Positions 23,411-35,804 are shown, counted from the first letter of the stretch. The stretch is DNA of 64,000 nt from Sinotaia quadrata (GCA_028829895.1 CM054184.1:28630201-28694200); one strand, 5' to 3'. Numbers and translations are program-made. The notes: generated by a model from the sequence alone, not told the origin.

Positions 23411-23444
23411 ATGTGGCTCGTCTTACAACTGTTGATGATGTCCG
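23411..23444 (+). CDS. Secreted protein of unknown family, exon 1 (signal peptide)
   Basis: ATG in CTCCGAGATGTGG, then eleven codons giving MWLVLQLLMMS, then one base and the donor TCCG|GTAAGTGAG (close to consensus). The phase-1 end fits the phase-1 start of exon 2 at 46901, producing MWLVLQLLMMSG-LALDTRG: a hydrophobic core, small residues near position 12-14, then a polar mature start, as expected of a cleaved signal peptide. The join spans an intron of about 23.5 kb and is inferred from phase and peptide sense, not from transcript data. Other first exons could exist. Confidence 0.65.
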
Positions 23445-23957
<513 letters not shown>

Positions 23958-24225
23958 AATCTACTGTCTATTTAAACCATATGAAACATTTCCAGACTGT
24001 TAAAATGCTTATTCGATGGCTGGTTACTGTGTAAATAACCATATTGAATACGGTTTAATTCGAAGAACTTCAATAATGCAGAGATTATACATGTAATATA
24101 TATTTATACAAAGTGTGTTGTAATATGGATTTAAGGTTTAAAATAGCGGAATGTAAAAATCGACCAAATTACAAATATAGTTGACCCCTGAGACAGTTAG
24201 TTATACCACTTTCAGTGTCCTTTAT

Positions 24226-24487
24226 TTCTGTATAGATACGGCCTGAGATTGTCACACCACCTTAAGTGACCTTATTTCTCTATAGATATGGCCTGAGATT
24301 GTCACATCACCTTAAGTGACCTTATTTCTCTATAGATACGGCCTGAGAATGTCACATCACCTTAAGTGACCTTATTTCTCTATAGATACGGCCTGAGATT
24401 GTCACATCACCTTAAGTGACCTTATTTCTCTATAGATACGGCCTGAGATTGTCACATCACCTTAAGTGACCTTATTTCTCTATAGAT
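24226..24487. repeat. 50-bp tandem repeat
   Basis: Five copies with GCCTGAGATTGTCACATCAC at 24241, 24291, 24341, 24391 and 24441. Almost identical apart from the first. Confidence 0.95.
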
Positions 24488-24529
24488 TTGCTCTCCATCT
24501 ACAAGATCTCACTGATCTCAAACCTTCCT

Positions 24530-24722
24530 TACACGGCATTTCCCGAAGAGAGTTTTCACACTTAAACTGTTTCTTCTAATTTTCCATCGACTCAAGTTTC
24601 ACATAGAAGTGGACCTTGTTATAAAATTTCCCGAGGAGAGTTTTCACTATTTAAAAGAAACTGTTTCTTCTAATTTCCCATCAACTCAAGTGCACATAAA
24701 GGTGGACCTTGTTATTAAATTT
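24530..24722. repeat. ~100-bp direct duplication
   Basis: Two copies sharing TTTCCCGAAGAGAGTTTTCA, then CTGTTTCTTCTAATTTTCCA, then GTGGACCTTGTTAT. Confidence 0.85.
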
Positions 24723-24769
24723 CGCTTCCTTTGAAATATTCTTCTTTCTAAAAACGGAAACTAGCAAAA

Positions 24770-25105
24770 TTGTTATATACTATAATATCGCAGTATTGAA
24801 TACTCTTGTTAATGGTGATAACTAATTGTTATTTACTTTAATATTGCAATATTGAATACTCTTGTTAATGGTGATAACTAATTGTTATTTACTTTAATAT
24901 TGCAGTATTGAATACTCTTGTTAATGGTGATAACTAATTGTTATTTACTTTAATATTGCAATATTGAATACTCTTGTTAATGGTGATAACTAATTGTTAT
25001 TTACTTTAATATCGCAGTATTGAATACTCTTGTTAATGGTGATAACTAATTGTTATTTACTTTAATATCGCAGTATTGAATACTCTTGTTAATGGTATAA
25101 CTAAA
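24770..25105. repeat. ~59-bp minisatellite
   Basis: Six copies sharing ATTGAATACTCTTGTTAATG, then GTGATAACTAATTGTTATTT. The units differ mainly at AATATTGCA versus AATATCGCA. Confidence 0.93.
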
Positions 25106-25384
25106 CAAGCATGAAGTATCGCGGACTTGTAAAATACAGTGTGTGAAAGCCCAGTAAGTCTCTGCACTAATTTAAATAAAATCAATTGCTTTCATCAACT
25201 GAAGTAATTAAAATATCGAACCACACTATAGTAACACGCGCTACAAACCTGAGCACGCTATAGTCTCCAGCTTAGTGAACTTCATGACTTAGAGAGAAAA
25301 ATGGTGACGCTTGAAGAGTATTAATGAACTGAATGAACAGAAAGACATCTGCAAAATAAAATTGGACAGCCTTAGTACTCGACT

Positions 25385-25820
25385 TTGAAAGTAAAATGTT
25401 TGGTCAAAAACACTATGTATCCAAAGATATAAAAATAAATAATTTAAAATGTTTGGTCAAAATAACTATGTATCTAAAGATATAAACTTAAATAATTTAA
25501 AATGTTTGGTCAAAAACTTTACATATCCAAAGATATAAACATTAATAAAGTAAAAGGTTTGGCCCCAAAACACTCTATATGCAAAAAACAAAATAAGTAA
25601 TTTAAAATGTTTGGTCAAAAACACTGTGTATCCAAAGAAATAAATATAAGTAAAGTAAACTGTTTGGTCAAAATCACTATGTACCCAAAGAAATAAACAT
25701 ATGTAACTCAAAATGTTTGGTCAAGAACACTCTGTATCCAAAGAAATAAACATAAATAATTTAAAATATTTTGTCAAAAACACTCTGTATCCAAAGAAAT
25801 AAACAAATAATTTAAAAACA
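25385..25820. repeat. ~60-bp minisatellite
   Basis: About seven imperfect copies sharing AAAATGTTTGGTCAAAAACA, then CTATGTATCCAAAGA, then ATAAACATAAATAATT. Confidence 0.88.
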
Positions 25821-26174
25821 CTTTTGGGACGACGGTGAATTGTGGTGGGAAGAAGATAGCTTTCGGATAGAAACTGAATTTGGCAGTTGTCAAAAAATCT
25901 CATTTCAGTTTTGTATTTGTTGCTTTTAAAGACTGTGTCACGACAAAATTACCGGAAGGATTGATAAATCAGTACTGGGCAAAAGGAAAGAATGGAGGAT
26001 TGCTTAACGGAAATTTGCCTAAATGGATACAATAAGGATTTAAATAACTAATGGCAGGATTAACGGTGGGTCAGAGGATAGTTGGTGCATTAGAGGATGG
26101 AATGATCTGTTAATGGAGGAAACTTAAGAGAGGACAGATGTGTCGCTGACGCTGTGTTACCGAGAGTGGATGAT

Positions 26175-26335
26175 GTACATAGACCAATGGAGAGAGCCAC
26201 AGGTGGCTAATAGTTGGAAGGGCAACGTATAGAGAGCCACAGGAATGAAAGATTGGTGGCTAATAGTTGGAAGGGTAACGTATAGACAGCCACAGGAATG
26301 AAAGGTTGGTGGCTAATAGTTGGAATGATTACATG
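26175..26335. repeat. ~62-bp tandem repeat
   Basis: Two to three copies sharing GAGAGCCACAGGAATGAAAG and GGTGGCTAATAGTTGGAAGG. Confidence 0.8.
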
Positions 26336-26668
26336 TGGATATCATTTGGATTAAGAGTTGATGGTTAAAAGTTCAAAGGATGTGGGAGGAGATACCACAC
26401 AAATATTAGACAGTTTTATATTTGGATGATAGAGAGAATGAAAATGAGAGTCAACAAATTCATTAATATATAGATATTAAGTAATTTTACTAATAAATTA
26501 AAATAAAATGGAGAAAACAGCCAGATAGGTAGGCAGACAGAAAGATAAATAGATGAAGTATATAACATATATGATATATATGTACTGATAGATTACTGTA
26601 TTGATAGATTAATAAATAATCAAATTATTGAAGGAAGTGACAGCGACCATGCACAATAAAGAGGATAC
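26336..26668. other. Intron 1 sequence, no gene seen
   Basis: AT-rich; a GATAGAT/ATATAT-like low-complexity stretch lies at 26520-26600. Confidence 0.5.
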
Positions 26669-26693
26669 TTTTATATAATTATAACTAAGAGTG

Positions 26694-26943
26694 ATTTACC
26701 TTTCCCCATATCAAAGTCAGTTGTAGGCGGCGCTACATGTTTGTCACTGAGTCTGTAATCCAGCGTCACGTGAGAGCCATTTCTCAATTCTTCCACAGAC
26801 ACCGTTTTCTTGACAGCAACATGTTGGCAAAACAGCGGGCATCTTAAGTAAACACAAAGGGGCACGCTTCTTCCAAAAGCAGGCATGTTTGTACAAAGAA
26901 CAACGCGTATATTTCGACGAGAATTCTCTCCCTTTGGAGGCAT
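26694..26943 (-). CDS. Candidate coding exon, family not recognised
   Basis: Minus-strand open segment with donor GGGGAAAG|GTAAAT (phase 1). The best protein-like part reads SVEELRNGSHVTLDYRLSDK, then HVAPPTTDFDMGK. In-frame ATGs lie at 26943 and 26886, but the true left boundary (start codon or acceptor) is not clear. GC content is higher than in the flanking intron. The phase would allow splicing to the CUB-like segment near 20.24 kb. If real, it belongs to a gene antisense to, and overlapping, the 5' part of the secreted-protein gene. Function unknown. Confidence 0.35.
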
Positions 26944-26989
26944 GCATGTGCGGACTTGAGCGGAAGACGATACAGTGCAACTCTGGATA

Positions 26990-27255
26990 TTTATTCAGCT
27001 CAAAGTGGTTTTACAAAACATTGTTTTCAATGAGCAGAGAGGTGTTGGATTGCCTACTGAAAGTGTTTTCTATCAAAAGAACATTGGTCGAGAAAAGAAA
27101 AGTGAAGTGGAAATATTATCTTTTATTAGTTTTCAGTTGGTAGGTGAGATCAAAGAAGAATGAATTTCAATCGCTATCGGGGAGCTCATAAAAACAATTT
27201 CAGAGGTGTCTTTTGTTGTATGATGTTCAACCTGTTGCAATGACAGCGAGGCATC
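26990..27255. other. Intron 1 sequence, no supported gene
   Basis: Overlapping plus-strand open frames (26889-27143 and 26975-27163) lie here; neither has recognisable motifs or splice context. Confidence 0.35.
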
Positions 27256-27259
27256 CATA

Positions 27260-27312
27260 GATACCCTTATATACCCTGTATACCCTTATATACCCTTATA
27301 TACCCTGTGGGG
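27260..27312. repeat. TATACCCT short repeat
   Basis: Five copies of the 10 to 12-base unit ATACCCTTAT or ATACCCTGT. Confidence 0.85.
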
Positions 27313-27589
27313 AAAGGGTGAGTACAGTCATATTCGTTTTACAGAGATTTGTAACAAGGCGATATTTTGAACTTATCTCCCCTGATATAAGGTGTTCATG
27401 TATTTCACATCAATTAGCAACTCAAGCTGATTAATGAAGGGTAGACCTTAAGCCAATTAAAGATTGTCGAGTGAGTATCAAGATTGACGGATATTACTTG
27501 ATGAAAAAGTGTCGAGGGACTGAGAAAATTAGGTAGATATGAGTTAGCCTGTCGATTGAACGCTTGGAAGGATAGACTTTCATTGAAAG

Positions 27590-28042
27590 ACTTTCCTCAA
27601 CTTAAATCCATTCTTCTTGAAACACAGTAGACAGGCCTTAATCAACTTAATTAGTTCTGAAACACACTAGAGAGGCCTTAATCATCTTAAATCCATTCTT
27701 CTTGAAACACAGTAGACAGGCCTTAATCAACTTAATCAGTTCTTCTGAAACACACTAGAGAGGCCTTAATCATCTTAAATCAATTGAAACACACTAGACA
27801 GGCTTTAATCAACTTAAATGTTCTTCTTGAAACACAGTAGACATGCCTTAATCAACTTAATTAGTTCTTCTGAAACACACTAGAGAGGCCTTAATCATCT
27901 TAAATCAATTCTTCTTGCAACACACTAGACAGGCCTTAATCAACTTAAATCAGTGCAGTGTATCCTTACATTTACACACTAGACAGGCCTTAATCAACTT
28001 AAATCAGTGAAGTGTATCCTTACATTTACACACTGGGGGTAG
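27590..28042. repeat. ~62-bp minisatellite
   Basis: Seven to eight imperfect copies sharing CTTGAAACACAGTAGACAGG and CCTTAATCAACTTAA. The last two share an added AGTGTATCCTTACATTTACA. Confidence 0.88.
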
Positions 28043-28780
28043 AGAGTTCTGGAATCTACTATGATTGTAGTGGTTTATAAATTTATAAACCGGGAGATCT
28101 AGTAAAACTAAAAGGCTGTTTCTTCTTTTTGAAATATCATCAGTGAACAAATGCTAAGTTTCCTGTTTATTTTTCTCTAATTTTCTTACATTCAAGCCTC
28201 AATTTACAGTTTTCTGCAATGGTATTTATTAGCCCAATACGCTTAATAAATACAACATAACAATTTTATGAAAGTGTTCACTAGAAACAATGTCAAGTGT
28301 TTAGCATACTACATACAAGCATCATACTTCACAATTTGTAGAAATAATAATTAACTCACATAATACATCTCTACATAAAATGCAAGTAAAATATATCAAT
28401 AGCAAAATGCATGAAATATTCCAAAGCCCATTTTCTCTCAATCAGTCAGTTAATTCACCATTAAGCTATCGGCCACCTTTCATGACCAGACTTCTCCCAC
28501 ATCAAATTCAAAGTGATTAGAAAATAAATTCTTTTTATCAGGTAAACTTTGATATCAGACTATTGTTTTTGTAAATCTTAACCTTTGGATAATAAAAACT
28601 ACTCATCCACCAAAAACCGGTTTAGATTACATCAGCAAGCTCTAGCATATTTTCCACCTGAATTGTTTACTCCAAAAATATCATCATTAAGCAGTGTCCA
28701 AGGTCAGATCACGTTAACATTGGCAACAAAAATAAAATTATTAAGTATGGAAACAGGGGATAGGCAAATTTACTCCGTCA
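28043..28780. other. Intron 1 sequence, no supported gene
   Basis: A perfect ATTTATAAACC/GGTTTATAAAT inverted match lies near 28073-28092. The open frame at 28585-28791 has no recognisable features. Confidence 0.4.
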
Positions 28781-29100
28781 CAGGTAGATAAGTTGTTAAA
28801 TGTTTTTCGATTGAGTGTCAAGAAGGGTAGATAAGATGATGTTAGTCTTTCGATTGAGTGTCAAGAAGGTAGATAAGTTGATAAAAGTGTTTCTTTTGAG
28901 TGTCAAGAAGGGTAGATAAGATGATCTAAGTCTTTCGATGGAGTATCGAGAAAGGTAGATGAGTTGATGAAAGCCTGTCGAGTGATTGTTAGGTAGACAT
29001 GAGTTGATGAAAGCCTGTCGAGTGATTGTTAGGTAGACATAAGTTGATGAAAGCCTGTCGAGTGATTGTTAGGTAGACATAAGTTGATGAATTACTGTTG
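28781..29100. repeat. ~42-bp minisatellites
   Basis: First part: four copies around GATTGAGTGTCAAGAAGGGT plus AGATAAG. From about 28965: four near-identical copies of TGATGAAAGCCTGTCGAGTG plus ATTGTTAGGTAGACA. Decayed related sequence continues to about 29280. Confidence 0.85.
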
Positions 29101-29329
29101 AATGAGTGTTAAGAAGATTTGCTTAATCTAATAAAAAATTGGTTAAGTAATACAAGGGTAGGCTTAAGCCGATGAAAGATTGGTCAGTGTTAAAACAGCC
29201 TTAAGTTAATGTGAGCTCAGCTGAGTGAACGTTAAGGTAGCCTTAAGCTAAGGAAAGCTAAATTGATTGAGTGTAAAGAAAGTTCTACTTCTGAAAAAAT
29301 GAGAAGCTTCATACACTGATTAAATGACG

Positions 29330-29590
29330 AGAGTATTTATCAAACCTCTAAGTGCACTCTAAGAAATGTTTGATGACCAATGAAATGACCAGAACATGTA
29401 GAAGACCTCTAGGTGCACACGGTTAGAAATGTTTGATGACTATATGCAATGACCAGAGTATTTAGAAGACATCTAGGTTCGCACGGTTCGAAATGTTTGA
29501 TGACCAATACCGGAGTATTTATCAAGACCTCCAGGTGCGCATGGTAAGAAATGTCTGATGACCTATTGAATGACCAGATTATTTACTAAG
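29330..29590. repeat. ~80-bp degenerate repeat
   Basis: Four imperfect copies sharing GACCTCTAGGTGCACACGGT and AGAAATGTTTGATGACCA. Confidence 0.8.
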
Positions 29591-29765
29591 TGCAATGGCC
29601 AGATTATTTACTGGCTGTAATGACCAGAGTATTTACGAGATGTAATGACCAGAGTATTTACGAGATGTAATGACCAGAGTATTTACGAGATGTAATGACT
29701 AGAGTATTTACGAGATGTAGTGACCAGAGTATTTACGAGATGTAATGACCAGAATACTTACTAGA
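29590..29765. repeat. ~26-bp minisatellite
   Basis: Seven copies of TGTAATGACCAGAGTATTTA plus CGAGA. The unit shares CAATGACCAGAGTATTTA with the neighbouring 80-bp repeat, so it probably arose from it. Confidence 0.92.
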
Positions 29766-30265
29766 TGCAAATGCTCAAAAACGAAACATTTTGCCAGCGA
29801 TGTGGGAAATATAATACCTGCCAAATTCATTTGATAAATTTCTTAATTTGTATTTTGTGTAGAGGAAAATGTGGATTAAATAATAATTTATAAATTTTCC
29901 TGAATAGCATAGTTATTTAAGAAAATGTGAGAGTATGTCAAACTCTTGCAAAGACTGATTCAATAAATTGCCTAAGTAATAAATAACTTTTGGGATTTCA
30001 CCACATAATTCATGTACAGTTAAACAGGAAAATGGCGACAGCAAGGACTCTGACCACTAGCTCTAATTAATACATCAAACACACTTAAATAGGAAAATGG
30101 TAGATGCCATCGACTGTGATCACTAACCCTAGTGTACCTTAATGAGCTGATATTATATTTTCTATTTCAGTTCAAAACTAGTAACGCAATGATTTTGTAA
30201 GAATAGATATGTCATATAATGATGTAATGCATCTTACAGGAATCACGAAACGTATCTGATTGAAA
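29766..30265. other. Intron 1 sequence, no gene seen
   Basis: AT-rich. Two related stretches share AACAGGAAAATGGCGACAGC and AATAGGAAAATGGTAGATGC (near 30023 and 30090). Confidence 0.5.
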
Positions 30266-30545
30266 GCAGATTTCTGAACAAGATATCTGTCATGACAGAC
30301 AATTGTTCCCTAAGACACCTGTCATGATTAACAATTGTTGTTTAATAGATATGCCATGAAGGACAATTGTAGTATAAGACACCTGTCATGACCAACTATT
30401 GTTGCCTAATACACGTCATACAGTCAACTGCTAAGAGAAATCATGACAGACAATTGTTGTCTAAGAGATATGACATGACAGACGATTGTTGCCTAAGAGA
30501 TATGTCATGACAGACAATTGCTGCCTAAGACATCTGTCAAGAGAG
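30266..30545. repeat. ~55-bp degenerate repeat
   Basis: Five to six imperfect copies sharing TGTCATGACAGACAATTGTT plus GCCTAAGA. Confidence 0.85.
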
Positions 30546-30833
30546 AATATAACTTTTATTTCTTGTGTCTTTGGACTGTAGCGTTGAGTTGTGGTCTCTA
30601 TGGCTGATGTAAGTTGTGAAGATTGGTGAAGATTCTATGTGTAGTGCTGTTTTTCGCTCATCCATTGCAGAAACGTCTGGCTGGGAAAGGCAGACTTTAG
30701 TCCGGTAATCCGTGGGTTAAAGTTGTGGTGGAAGTTGTCGCTCCATATTTTCGAGTGGGAGGGTGGGTGGTAGGGAGTGTCCTACAGAGCACAGGCTAGT
30801 AGCACACCAAGTCTGTACTTAGTATGTACGTAC

Positions 30834-32015
30834 CTGGGATGCTCAACTTCCTATCCTCCTCACTGGTGGTTGTGTTGTTGTTGGCGCTGTCATCGTAACT
30901 GTCCCCGGTGTCCGTTGGGATGCATGAAGGCAGCGCTGGCGGTGGTCGAGCAGTGGGGTGATTAAAGTATCCATACTGCATGAAGAAGTGCGGTTCACTT
31001 GTCAACATTGCTGTAGTTGTTGTTGCCTTTGTTGCTGTGGCTGCTGTTGCTGACTCTGATGTTGTAACTGTTGTTTTCGGATGTTCCGTTGTGGGCGCCG
31101 TCTTTTGTGTTTGAAGCCTTGTTCTGTTGTTTGTTTGTCTGTTGTGGTTGCTGTTGTCATTGTTGTTGCTGCTCTTGATGGTCTCTGGTAATGGTGAAGG
31201 GGGGAAGCCTCGCGCGGTCTTGTGTATTCGTTGAGGGCAGTCTCGATCTCAGTTTGTGCAACTTCCTGTTTGGTGCGGTCTTCGGTTTGTATGAATATTT
31301 GTTTTCTTTCTGTAATTGTAGTCTAAGTGTTGGCGATTTTGAAATATTTCTTCTTTTTTCTTGTTATCATCTTTGTTGCGGGCATTGTTTGGACTTCTTT
31401 GTCTTCAATGTTGGTAATTTTTGTCTGGCTCTTTTTAACTCCTTGATGGTAGTCGAGGTTTGTGAGAAAGCTGTTTGTTTTTGTTGACCTGGTAAGAGTC
31501 TGTCTTGAGTTGTCTTTGGTTTTCGGTGGTATTTTCCTGACTATTTGCCTGTTCGTTTCCTTGTCACAGGTACTGGTGGGTGCAGTTTTGCTTTTTGTCA
31601 TTGTTGGTTTGATGAGGGTCTGTGTTGAGTTGTCTTTGGTTTTTGGTGGTATTTCCCACTGTATGTTCATTTGAGCTTCACTGTCTCTCGATGGTGATGG
31701 TATTTTAGCTGTTGAGAAGTGTTCACTTAAACTCTGCCATTGGCAGACGGCACAATCCAGAGCTTCGTGGTGTTTTTCAGTATGTGGCTTCTCCCCCTTT
31801 CCTGGGGCATCGTGGAAGAGAATCCACATTAATTTGGAGAAAGTTGAGTTAAGGTAGAAGTTTTCTGATTCGATCTGGACGCCATAAGGAGTTAATGCTT
31901 TATTCTCATTGGTCCTTGTGTCCCTATAGATCGCTGTGTAGCGTTTGATGTTTAAAACTTCCCCTTCCTCTTTTTTAGTCCTGATAAGAGCTGGGGGGGG
32001 GGGGATATATGTCAC
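30834..32015 (-). pseudogene. Ser/Thr-rich IPPK-repeat gene fragment, copy 1
   Basis: Minus strand. A 230-codon open frame (32015-31323) ends at a TAG, then continues in the same frame (ERKQIFIQTED, then AQTEIETALNEYTRP). A frame change in the G-rich run near 31200 leads to a Ser/Thr/Asn-rich segment ending HFFMQYGYFNHPTARPPP and a donor CCCAG|GTACGT at 30834. The large frame has two copies of IPPKTKDNS-x-QTL about 40 residues apart, from a 122-bp internal duplication. A run of C at its start (31991-32001) may hide another frame change. A diverged homologue lies at 47530-49060. Family not recognised. It could be a decayed cellular gene or an element-encoded protein. It lies antisense in intron 1 of the secreted-protein gene. 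Confidence 0.55.
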
Positions 32016-32695
32016 CCTGATTTTCCCGTCCAGAAGAGGGCTTGGGAGTGGGCAGAAAGGCTGGTTTCATAGATCTAATAAGGGCTTAGACTTGGTACTA
32101 GCTGATGCCCTAGCGTTATGTTTCTTCATGGCTGCAGTCCCAGTAGTCCGAAGGATGAGCTCAATGATGATCAAGAGTGTTGATGCTGTTATCTCCCTTT
32201 TCCTCTAGCGCCTATGTCAACGAAAGCCCATGGAGGCAGGAAGAATGAGAATCTGGAGTAAAAGACTCCTAAAAATAGCTAATGCATGAGAGTTATATAA
32301 CAAATGCAATATATAATGAAACTACAATCCTAAAATAAAATAAAATCTGTCTTGATGGGCTGTAGGAAAAGCATTCTTATACATGAATTATAAAATACAC
32401 AATTACCATGGCAATATTCGTCATATAAAAATACATCTATTAAAAATGTAAACAATTTCCTTTCTAAATGTATAAACTGCCACTACAGTTAACAAGTACA
32501 TCAAACAGCATATAGTGGTTAAAGTGTATATTCTTGCACTGTACGTTAGCTAACATGAAATAAAAAGCACAGGGCTCCGCATGGCCGAAAAATGAACTCC
32601 CCGACCACAAGCTGTAAATCTAGTCGCCAGTGCCAGAGGTAAGATTTCAGGGGTGGGCTATGCAGGATCTCAGGCTGCAGTGAACACGAACAAAA
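32016..32695. other. Intron 1 sequence upstream of copy 1, no supported gene
   Basis: On the minus strand an ATG-led frame at about 32067-31990 (KPAFLPTPKPSSGREN) points into the C run ahead of copy 1 and may belong to it. The rest shows nothing. Confidence 0.35.
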
Positions 32696-32699
32696 TAAA

Positions 32700-32895
32700 A
32701 TAATACATCGAACTCACGGGTGCTATATATTATAAATTTCTCATTATTGTACACATCTATCCCACCTTCCTAATATACCTTGTATTATAAATTTCTCGTT
32801 TTTACATTGTAGAGATCTATCTCACTTGCCTGAACATACCTTATACTCTTTATAAATTTCTCTTGATTATCATTGTACAGATCTTACCTTTCCGA
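32700..32895. repeat. ~62-bp tandem repeat
   Basis: Three imperfect copies sharing TATAAATTTCTCATTATTGT, then AGATCTATC, then TACCTT. Confidence 0.8.
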
Positions 32896-32974
32896 ACACG
32901 ACGTGTCCTATGTATGCAATAGTAGACATGCATGTTTGATGTCTTTTACCGGAAAGATAATTATGTTAGCATTT

Positions 32975-33290
32975 ATTTGTGTAACTAATATCATGATATC
33001 ACTCCACTAAATCCATTTACTTGTTTAACTAATATCATATCACTCCAATAAATCCATTTATTTGTTTAACTAATATCGTGATATCACTCCAATAAATCCA
33101 TTTACTTGTTTAACTAATATCGTGATATCACTCCAATAAATCCATTTACTTGTTTAACTAATATCGTGATATCACTCCAATAAATCCATTTACTTGTTTA
33201 ACTAATATCGTGATATCACTCCAATAAATCCATTTACTTGTTTAATTATTTCGTTATATCACTCCAATAAATCCATTTTGCACTACGTCA
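32975..33290. repeat. ~45-bp minisatellite
   Basis: Seven copies of TTGTTTAACTAATATCGTGA plus TATCACTCCAATAAATCCAT; the ends are more diverged. Confidence 0.93.
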
Positions 33291-33354
33291 AATTTTGTAC
33301 AAGTACAAAGTACAAGAAATGCATAATACATTTTTGGGAGAGGTGGGTATTATT

Positions 33355-33565
33355 CATATAGTCAACTCTAAGTGTAGACCTAATTAGTAATCATAGGCAA
33401 TCATAGGCATAGGTATTATTCCTATAGTCAAGTCTAAGTGTAGGCCTAATTAGTAATCATAGGCAGGTATCGTTTCACTTATCCTTACTGTGTTAATACT
33501 GTCATAGCAGACGTACCCAAGCCGATCACGTGTCTTAGCAGACGTATACAAGCCGATCACGTGTC
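33355..33565. repeat. Two short duplications
   Basis: TAGTCAACTCTAAGTGTAGA with CCTAATTAGTAATCATAGGC occurs twice (33359 and 33426). AGCAGACGTA with CAAGCCGATCACGTGTC occurs twice (33507 and 33537). Confidence 0.85.
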
Positions 33566-33950
33566 AATGTAAGCATTGAGAGCAGAATGTAAACAAACGA
33601 TTCTAATGCTTTTTGCGCCTATAAACAAAGATGGCTGCATGAGAAACAGGGCTTGTCCAGTCAGCAAATAAGGCGCTTGAAGAGAAGGCAGGGATGAGTT
33701 TAATGTAACACATATTTTCAATTCCTGTTGTCAGTCAACCTTTCAAGGTTATTTTATTTAACCAGTTCATTTTGCACTGTCTTGTTGTCTGTGGGCAATT
33801 GAGCGCGCGCGTGTTCAATTTTCTGGTAGGGTGTGGGGACATTTTTTCTGGTGGGGTGTGGGGAATTTTTTCGCAGGACAGAGTGATGACGTCAAGAGAA
33901 ATGCTTTAAAATGTTCTCACTTAGAATGTATGGCGGGAAAAATAATTGAA
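33566..33950. promoter_or_regulatory. Weak promoter-like patch within intron 1
   Basis: Contains AAGATGGCTGC (YY1-like) near 33628, GCGCGCGC near 33802, two copies of TCTGGTGGGGTGTGGGGA-like text and GATGACGTCAAG (CRE-like) near 33885. No attached coding exon was found on either strand. Confidence 0.2.
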
Positions 33951-33954
33951 AACC

Positions 33955-33979
33955 ACACACACACACACACACACACACG
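33955..33979. repeat. CA microsatellite
   Basis: Twelve CA units followed by GTACACAAG. Confidence 0.95.
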
Positions 33980-34313
33980 TACACAAGAATTATTTTGTTT
34001 TCTCTCTAATTTATTTTAATCAACTTAATATCATCTTGCACTTTCACCCTATTTTTGCTTCGTCATTCATTTACTTTATCTTTCTATCCTTTTTCTAAAT
34101 TTTAAATTCTGTTGATTTTAACCCTCGAGCATTATTATTTTGCAATTTATAAGTTTTACTCACCAGTTACTCATCTTCCTACTCTCTCCAACAAACACAT
34201 TCGCATTCCCTCACATTCACTCTCACACTTTCTTTTGTACACATTCTCTGTCATCCACGGACACAAATATATGCATTCTCTCTTATACGCGCCTTTTTCT
34301 TTCTCACACTCCC

Positions 34314-34315
<2 letters not shown>
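33980..34315. other. Intron 1 sequence, no gene seen
   Basis: Pyrimidine-rich (CTCTCTC, TTCTCTC) with several CACATTC motifs. Open frames reflect base composition. Confidence 0.5.

Positions 34316-34362
<47 letters not shown>
34316..34362. repeat. CA microsatellite
   Basis: About 22 uninterrupted CA units. Confidence 0.97.
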
Positions 34363-34365
<3 letters not shown>

Positions 34366-34559
34366 GGTAACTACTCATAATTACTAAATTAGCGCACACT
34401 GTCAAACGCTGAAGACTGAAGTGAGCAGACCGGAAGTACAGGCGATCCCTGTCCGTGACTGTTAGCAGTGAATACCCTACCGCAGTTTAATTAACCGTTC
34501 AAACGTCAGTAGGGCGGGCAAGTTCCCTGACTGATGACTTTGACTGATGAATTAAACGT

Positions 34560-34700
34560 TTGTGAGTGTGATTTATTGGTATGCATACAAGTACTATTTA
34601 TTGGTACGTTTACAAATACTATTTATTGGTACGCATACAAATATTATTTATTATTATTATTTATAGTATGTATATTATTTATTGGTACGCATATAAATAA
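34560..34700. repeat. ~31-bp repeat with TATT-rich core
   Basis: Four to five imperfect copies of ACTATTTATTGGTACGCATA plus CAAAT. Confidence 0.8.
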
Positions 34701-34742
34701 GTGGCATTCACATGAGCCTGAAAACACCCTCTATGGATACAC

Positions 34743-34744
<2 letters not shown>

Positions 34745-34827
<83 letters not shown>
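34745..34827. repeat. GA microsatellite
   Basis: About 40 uninterrupted GA units. Confidence 0.97.
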
Positions 34828-34829
<2 letters not shown>

Positions 34830-34830
<1 letters not shown>

Positions 34831-35330
34831 CTCTATGGATAAAGACGGAGATATGGGAACTTACTTCTGTGTGCAGCTGGATAGATGGGGACATGGAAAC
34901 ATACCTCTAAGTGTATTTGAGAGACATAGGAACATGGAAGCATACCTCAAGGTGTACATGAGAGATTGAGGACCGTGGAAACATACCACTAGGCTTACAT
35001 GAGAGACTTAAGGACATGGAAACATACCTTAGTTGTAATGTGTACATGGGAGTCATGGGGACATAGAAACGCCCTTGAGGTATACATGGAAAACATTCTT
35101 ACTTTACATTTAGCCAACTTTAAAGACATGGATATGGAAGCATACGGGCATTTTGGGAAGACACTAGAATATGGAAACATGCTCCTTGAAATTCTTGTAA
35201 GATTTGGGGAAACAAAAATGTATCCTTTGCTAAACTTCAAGCATGTGGGGCGTGGAAAATTAGTTGTGGATATAACTGAGAGTAAAGAAGGCACGGAAAA
35301 GTAGCTGTTGATTTACTGAGAGTAAAGAAG
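34830..35330. repeat. Degenerate ~60-bp repeat
   Basis: Imperfect copies sharing GGACATGGAAACATACCTCT, then GTGTACATGAGAGA. They decay towards 35200, where GAGAGTAAAGAAG-bearing copies (35278 and 35318) continue. Confidence 0.65.
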
Positions 35331-35462
35331 AAATTGAAATAGAGTTCTAGAAATGCTTGAGAGAAAAGAAAACGTGGGAATTTACTCCTAGGTATTATCA
35401 GGAACCGAGAAAACCTATAAATATATGTCTAGGTATACCTGGAAACCAAGGTTGTGTACCAA

Positions 35463-35641
35463 GCCCTATAGCAGAGCGAGTGTGGACTTACACTTATCAT
35501 ACAGCAGAGCGAGTGTGGACTTACACTTATCATACAGCAGAGCGAGTGTGGACGTACACTTATCATATAGCAGAGCGAGTGTGTGTGGACGTACACTTAT
35601 AATACAGCAAGGCAAGTGTGTGTGTGTGTGGGGGGGGGGGG
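35463..35641. repeat. ~37-bp minisatellite ending in a G run
   Basis: Four to five copies of GCAGAGCGAGTGTGGACTTA plus CACTTATCATATA, followed by GTGTGTGTGTGTG and ten or more G (35632-35641). Confidence 0.92.
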
Positions 35642-35804
35642 ACTGAACACATAGAAAGCGTGGAGGAAAGAAATGGAATGTAGACTTACACTTAAAAAGC
35701 TCATGGGAAAATAAATGTAGTCAGAAGCAGTCTTTTCTTGGAACTGACCTCAGCATAGAAAGCAGAAATTCGGCCTCTTAGTTAAGTGACCCGAGTACAA
35801 AATT

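Noticed and set aside
31945..32208. Plus-strand frame opposite the start of the IPPK gene fragment
   Set aside because: Shadow of the minus-strand fragment; no supporting motif.
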